Shown: piece after piece, positions 5,452 to 8,146 of the stretch | Numbering within the stretch: position 1 is the stretch's first letter | How the letters are laid out: each line of letters starts with the position of its first letter | From: CAZFAT01 sp964517075 | GTDB lineage: Bacteria; Acidobacteriota; Vicinamibacteria; Vicinamibacterales; SCN-69-37 | Assembly: GCA_964517075.1 (NCBI GenBank) | Contig: CAZFAT010000410.1 | Span: 1 to 8,146 of the forward strand | Direction: 5' to 3' | DNA length: 8,146 nucleotides | Program-made: the position numbers and the translations under genes | Notes under the pieces: model-generated | What the model saw: the letters and a program-made list of their open reading frames with translations, nothing else | Databases searched by the model: none | What the model was told of the DNA's origin: nothing

Positions 5452-5777
5452 AGCAATACGAGATTCGCTGGGCCAGTCTGCCGTCGCCGGTGGGACGACG
5501 TCCCGTCCTCCTCCTGAGCCGCTCGGCCGCCTATGCCTATCTGAACAAGGTGATCGTCGGCGAGATCACGTCGACAGTTCGCGGTATTCCCGTGGAGGTC
5601 GCCCTCGGCGAACCGGAGGGGCTCCCGCAGCCCTCGGTCGTGAATCTCGACAATGTCCACGTGATTGCCACGGCACGTGTCGGGGAACGCCTGGGCGCGC
5701 TTGCGCCCGGCCGGGAGCGAGAGGTGAAGCGTGCCCTTGGCTACGCCCTGGGCTGGCCGGAACTGAAGGTCCTCTGA
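5448..5777 (+). CDS. mazF: MazF/PemK-family endoribonuclease toxin
   Basis: This is a 109-residue toxin of the MazF/PemK (CcdB-like SH3-barrel) family, sequence-specific ribonucleases that cleave RNA and arrest growth when the antitoxin is lost. Visible hallmarks are the N-terminal strand YEIRWASLPSPVG, the GRRPVLLLSR segment (16-25) with the conserved Arg-Pro, EITST (39-43) at the usual position of the conserved Thr/Ser, and SVVNLDNVHVI (63-73) followed by GERLGAL, matching the family's second half. The length is normal and no frameshift is seen. The ATG overlaps the antitoxin stop by four bases, and no independent Shine-Dalgarno of normal spacing is visible, so expression should depend on antitoxin translation. 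The RNA cleavage motif cannot be inferred from sequence. Confidence 0.9.
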   Translation: MKQYEIRWASLPSPVGRRPVLLLSRSAAYAYLNKVIVGEITSTVRGIPVEVALGEPEGLPQPSVVNLDNVHVIATARVGERLGALAPGREREVKRALGYALGWPELKVL

Positions 5778-5787
5778 AAGGAAACCG

Positions 5788-5802
5788 AGGGGCTTCGCCC
5801 CT
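5788..5802. terminator. Small GC hairpin after mazF, possible terminator
   Basis: AGGGGC and GCCCCT form a 6-bp stem with a 3-nt TTC loop, 10 nt after the mazF stop codon. There is no T-tract. The position favours a terminator, but it also forms the first member of a wider hairpin cluster. Confidence 0.5.
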
Positions 5803-5826
5803 GCGGGCACCCCAACGGCGTCGCTC

Positions 5827-5847
5827 GCGGGGCCCCGGGCGCCCCGC
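5827..5847. repeat. GC-rich hairpin in the convergent region
   Basis: GCGGGGC (5827-5833) and GCCCCGC (5841-5847) form a 7-bp stem around CCCGGGC. A second small inverted repeat, ACTCG/CGAGT around CTCG, lies at about 5860-5873. The cluster looks like a REP-type palindromic element. Confidence 0.5.
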
Positions 5848-5922
5848 TCCGCTCCGCCGACTCGCTCGCGAGTGCTCGCTCGTTTTCATGACAACCAGGG
5901 TGGGTTTTATACCCGTGGCCCA

Positions 5923-6093
5923 CTAATCCCGATTCGCACGTGAATTGACGCAGGCCGCACGGGTCCTGCCGCCCGACAGCCCCACGTGGTGCTCGCCCCA
6001 ATCCGTCTGTCACGGGGGTGGGCTCCGCGCCACGCGGGCTTGTCCGGCGTCACCCGTGCGGGGCACGCCGGTTTACGTGCGAACCGGGATTAG
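5923..6093. repeat. 171-bp imperfect inverted-repeat element (MITE-like or giant hairpin)
   Basis: The left arm begins CTAATCCCGATTCGCACGT at 5923 and the right arm, read on the minus strand from 6093, begins CTAATCCCGGTTCGCACGT. The first 22 positions match at 20. Ten bases further in, CCGCACGGGT (5955-5964) is repeated exactly as its complement (6052-6061) in the same register, centred on 6008. With small gaps the match continues inward (GCCG, GACA, GCCC, CGTGG), giving arms of about 75 nt and a loop of about 20 nt. No coding potential is visible. The outer ends read TA-ATCCC...GGGAT-TA, as would suit an element inserted at TA, though no longer target duplication is seen. It may also serve as a bidirectional terminator between the convergent genes. 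Confidence 0.75.
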
Positions 6094-7592
6094 ATCTGAG
6101 CCGCCGACGCGGGCACGACGTACGGCGCGCGATAGTCGCGCGTGAGCATCGCGTTGGCCGGCTCGTGGTTCGTGCCGCCTGTGAACCGCTCCGTCACCGG
6201 ATCGATCGTGAGCCACGAGCCCATCGTCAGCCTGGTCTTGGCAACGTCCACCTTGTTCTCCATCAGGTGTGCGCGCGTGCGCTCGAACGTCTCCTGGACG
6301 TTGTCGCTCACCTTCAGCGCGCGGAGCCGCTCCATCGCCGCCTCCGGCGAGGCCTGCTGGCCGACCCGATACGAGATGTTGCCGAGGTGGCACAACGCGG
6401 CGGAGAGGTGGCCCTCCACGCAGTCGGCTTTCAAGATCGAGCGGCTCCGCGTGCGCATCGCCTGGATGAAGTTGGCGAAGTGATCGGTGCCGCCGGCGCC
6501 GCTGAACGTTCGGATGAGTTTCCCGCTCTTGTCGAACGCGGAGGTGGTGGCGCCCCGGCTGATGAGGACGTAGCCCTCCGTGCCTTCGACGATGTTGCCC
6601 ACGGTCCCGCCTCGATAGGGCGCGGTTTCCAGGCCGCGCACCTCGAAGACCAGCGACTGGCGACCGTAGGGGAAGATGGCGACGATCGTGTTCGGCGTCT
6701 CGCCCGCGTCCTCGTAGCCGACCCGGCCTCCGTAGGCGATCACCGCATCGCTCACGCGGTTGACGCCGAGCGCCCACCGGGCGATGTCCATCTGATGGGG
6801 GCCCTGGTTCCCAATGTCGCCATTGCCAAACGGGAACTGCCAATGCCAGTCGTAGTGAAACCGCTGACGGGTCACCGGGACCATCGGCGCGGGCCCGCAC
6901 CACAGGTCGTAGTCCACGGTCTTCGGGACTTCGTAGACGCCCTTGGGCCCGATCGACTGGCGCCGGTTGTAGCAGAGGCCCCGCGACACGAGCACTTCGC
7001 CGATCCCGCCGCCGCGAATGAACGCGATCGCATCGAGGTTGGACATGCTGCTCCGCCCCCCGGTGCCGGTCTGGCAGATCCGGTCGAGCTTGGTGGCGGC
7101 CTCGACGACCCGGCGGCCCTCGGAGACGTTGTGGCTGATTGGCTTCTCGACGTACACATCCTTCCCGGCCTGCATCGCCCAGATCGACGCCAGCGAATGC
7201 CAGTGATTCGGCGTCGCAATCGAGACGGCGTGCACGGACTTGTCGTCGAATATGTGCCGCATGTCGCGGACGACTTTGGGCACCAGGCCGTTCTGGCGTT
7301 TGGCCACGGCTTGCGCCGACCGCTGGCCGTTGGCCTCGTCGGCGTCACAGACGTGAGTCACGAGTGTGTTCGTCTCCTGGTTGCCGCCGAACGCGTTGAG
7401 GTGCGCGGCACCGCGGGAGCCGGTGCCGAGCACCGCGACGTTGATCGTGTCGTTGGCGCTGCCCCGGCCAGCGGCGGCACCCCGGCCACGGCCCTGCTCG
7501 GCGGACACTGTCGCACCAGACGCGGCGGCTGCCGCCGCGGCGGCGGCAAACATGGACTGTTCGAGGAACCGGCGACGGGTAGGCGTGGACAT
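6090..7592 (-). CDS. Tat-exported Gfo/Idh/MocA-family oxidoreductase
   Basis: This 500-residue protein is a nicotinamide-dependent oxidoreductase of the Gfo/Idh/MocA family, whose members act mostly on sugars, inositols and related polyols. The N-terminus has a twin-arginine signal (TRRRFLEQS, residues 5-13) followed by a poly-Ala hydrophobic stretch (16-24) and a likely cleavage site after VSA (about 31), so it is probably folded with cofactor and exported to the periplasm. After a Gly/Arg/Ala linker comes the Rossmann fold with GTGSRG (56-61), ATPNHWH (126-132) and the family signature EKP (149-151). The substrate-binding half has GPHQMD (264-269), whose His is the likely catalytic residue. 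The substrate is unknown. ATG 7592 is supported by GGAGGT 5 nt upstream. The TAA stop (6092-6090) lies inside the outer end of the 171-bp inverted repeat. The gene is divergent from the winged-helix regulator. Confidence 0.92.
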   Translation of the reverse strand: MSTPTRRRFLEQSMFAAAAAAAAASGATVSAEQGRGRGAAAGRGSANDTINVAVLGTGSRGAAHLNAFGGNQETNTLVTHVCDADEANGQRSAQAVAKRQNGLVPKVVRDMRHIFDDKSVHAVSIATPNHWHSLASIWAMQAGKDVYVEKPISHNVSEGRRVVEAATKLDRICQTGTGGRSSMSNLDAIAFIRGGGIGEVLVSRGLCYNRRQSIGPKGVYEVPKTVDYDLWCGPAPMVPVTRQRFHYDWHWQFPFGNGDIGNQGPHQMDIARWALGVNRVSDAVIAYGGRVGYEDAGETPNTIVAIFPYGRQSLVFEVRGLETAPYRGGTVGNIVEGTEGYVLISRGATTSAFDKSGKLIRTFSGAGGTDHFANFIQAMRTRSRSILKADCVEGHLSAALCHLGNISYRVGQQASPEAAMERLRALKVSDNVQETFERTRAHLMENKVDVAKTRLTMGSWLTIDPVTERFTGGTNHEPANAMLTRDYRAPYVVPASAAQI

Positions 7593-7597
7593 CGGGG

Positions 7598-7603
7598 ACC
7601 TCC
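7598..7603 (-). promoter_or_regulatory. Shine-Dalgarno (GGAGGT) for the oxidoreductase
   Basis: GGAGGT on the minus strand lies 5 nt before ATG 7592, supporting that start and the complete Tat signal. Confidence 0.75.
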
Positions 7604-7713
7604 AGCGCCAGATTCTCGCATGACTGGGCCGGCGTGATACGGCGCCGCTGCAGCACCACTTTCGGGTCCGCAGTGACTTGCCCAGCCTGGTCCCCCGACG
7701 CGATCGAAAACAC

Positions 7714-7719
7714 TACAAT
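7714..7719 (+). promoter_or_regulatory. Candidate -10 box (TACAAT) giving a leaderless regulator mRNA
   Basis: TACAAT is followed by exactly 7 nt and then GTG 7727, the same geometry as at mazE and the acyl-ligase gene. No Shine-Dalgarno precedes the GTG. No clear -35 is seen. Confidence 0.55.
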
Positions 7720-7726
7720 CCCCCAC

Positions 7727-8146
7727 GTGTCGTCAGGAGGCGGGTTCGCATTCGGGCCCTATCGCCTCGACGTCGGGGCCAGGCGGCTGACGCGCGGCGA
7801 CGCGGACGTCCCGCTGACGCCCCGCCAGTTCGACCTGCTGCGCCTCCTGGTCAGCCGCGCCGGCCACGTGCTCTCGAAGAACGTTCTCATCCGCGAGGCG
7901 TGGCAGGACGTCTCGGTCACCGACAACAACCTCGTCCAGGTGGTTCGGCAGCTTCGCCAGCTCCTCGACGCTGGTGATGCCGATGGCTATATCAAGACCG
8001 AGTCGCGGGACGGCTATCGCTTCGCCGCGCCGGTGACGCCCGTGAACGTCCGGCGCACGGACGCGGATCTCGACGCGCTGCTCGCGCCCCACCGCGCCTG
8101 GCTCGATGGCCGCGCCGCCCTGGAGACGCTCGAGCGCGCCGGCATC
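7727..8146 (+). CDS. Winged-helix transcriptional regulator (OmpR/CadC-type DNA-binding domain), 3' end cut by window edge
   Basis: The visible 140 residues start with an OmpR/PhoB-type winged helix: FGPYRLDVGARRLTRGD (beta strands, 9-25), LTPRQFDLLRLLVSRAGHVLSK (30-51), the recognition-helix region VTDNNLVQVVRQLRQLL (64-80) and the wing YIKTESRDGYRF (88-99). No receiver domain precedes it. The following segment (DLDALLAPHRAWLDGRAALETLERAGI) is helical and resembles the linker that leads into TPR-type repeats in long acidobacterial wHTH proteins, so a sensor or signalling region probably lies beyond the edge. GTG 7727 is chosen because the domain begins directly after it, a -10 box lies 7 nt upstream, and no in-frame ATG occurs nearby. 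It may regulate the divergent oxidoreductase gene, which is inference from arrangement. Confidence 0.87.
   Translation, partial: MSSGGGFAFGPYRLDVGARRLTRGDADVPLTPRQFDLLRLLVSRAGHVLSKNVLIREAWQDVSVTDNNLVQVVRQLRQLLDAGDADGYIKTESRDGYRFAAPVTPVNVRRTDADLDALLAPHRAWLDGRAALETLERAGI

Larger units (their letters stand above)
5778..6089. other. Convergent intergenic region, no gene seen
   Basis: This gap lies between the 3' ends of the toxin gene and the oxidoreductase gene. Its left half (about 5785-5880) is a GC-rich cluster of small hairpins and its right half is the 171-bp inverted-repeat element. No reading frame here looks like protein. A small hairpin-like stretch with GTGGG and CCCAC (5900-5923) sits between the two parts. 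Confidence 0.6.
7593..7726. promoter_or_regulatory. Divergent promoter region between oxidoreductase and regulator
   Basis: These 134 bp separate two divergent starts. The oxidoreductase side has a Shine-Dalgarno. The regulator side has a -10 box abutting its start codon. CGGCGCCG (7640-7647) is a short palindrome near the middle. I could not place a convincing promoter for the oxidoreductase. Confidence 0.45.

Noticed and set aside
5923..6093. Complete insertion sequence
   Set aside because: It is only 171 bp with no transposase reading frame and no target duplication longer than TA, so at most it is a non-autonomous element.
6018..7637. Long plus-strand open frame (539 codons) opposite the oxidoreductase
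   Set aside because: It is antisense to a clearly functional gene with conserved motifs, and its translation is His/Arg/Gly/Ala-rich with no family resemblance. It is an effect of high GC content.

Overview
The window is GC-rich, gene-dense bacterial DNA. The gene families suggest a soil-type member of the Acidobacteriota, perhaps Vicinamibacteria: a Tat-exported Gfo/Idh/MocA oxidoreductase, an OmpR-type winged-helix regulator that looks like the start of a long wHTH/TPR protein, and a basic, helical uncharacterised protein of a type I associate with that phylum. This assignment is inference from gene content and composition; no rRNA or other phylogenetic marker is present.

Layout. Positions 1-3632 are read on the minus strand. 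In transcription order they hold an 876-residue fusion enzyme (AMP-forming acyl ligase, acyl-carrier domain, PlsC-type acyltransferase; 3632 to 1002), an IF-1 gene with a TTG start (940 to 719), and the 5' two thirds or less of a DEAD-box RNA helicase, also with a TTG start (708 to beyond the left edge). Positions 3633-3915 are a divergent intergenic region filled by at least nine degenerate 21-bp tandem repeats. On the plus strand follow an uncharacterised 263-residue protein (3916-4707), a strong hairpin, about 400 bp with no recognisable gene, and a MazEF-type toxin-antitoxin pair with a 4-bp overlap (5215-5777). Positions 5778-6093 form a convergent intergenic region with a GC-rich hairpin cluster and a 171-bp imperfect inverted-repeat element. 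The outer end of that element supplies the stop codon of the next gene. A Tat-targeted Gfo/Idh/MocA oxidoreductase lies on the minus strand (7592 to 6090). Divergent from it, a winged-helix regulator starts at 7727 and runs off the right edge.

How it fits together. The fusion enzyme carries activation, tethering and transfer of an acyl group in one chain, which suggests phospholipid or lysophospholipid acylation. IF-1 and the helicase form a small translation/RNA-remodelling unit. MazEF is an autonomous stress or maintenance module. The oxidoreductase probably acts in the periplasm, likely on a sugar or sugar-like substrate, and the divergent regulator could control it.

The most interesting signals are non-coding. 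They are the 21-bp helically phased repeat array beside the ligase start, a shared -10/7-nt/start-codon geometry that predicts leaderless mRNAs for three genes (plus a fourth case preceding infA that would create a six-codon minigene), and the 171-bp inverted-repeat element. I did not find a clear multi-gene system that I would call new.
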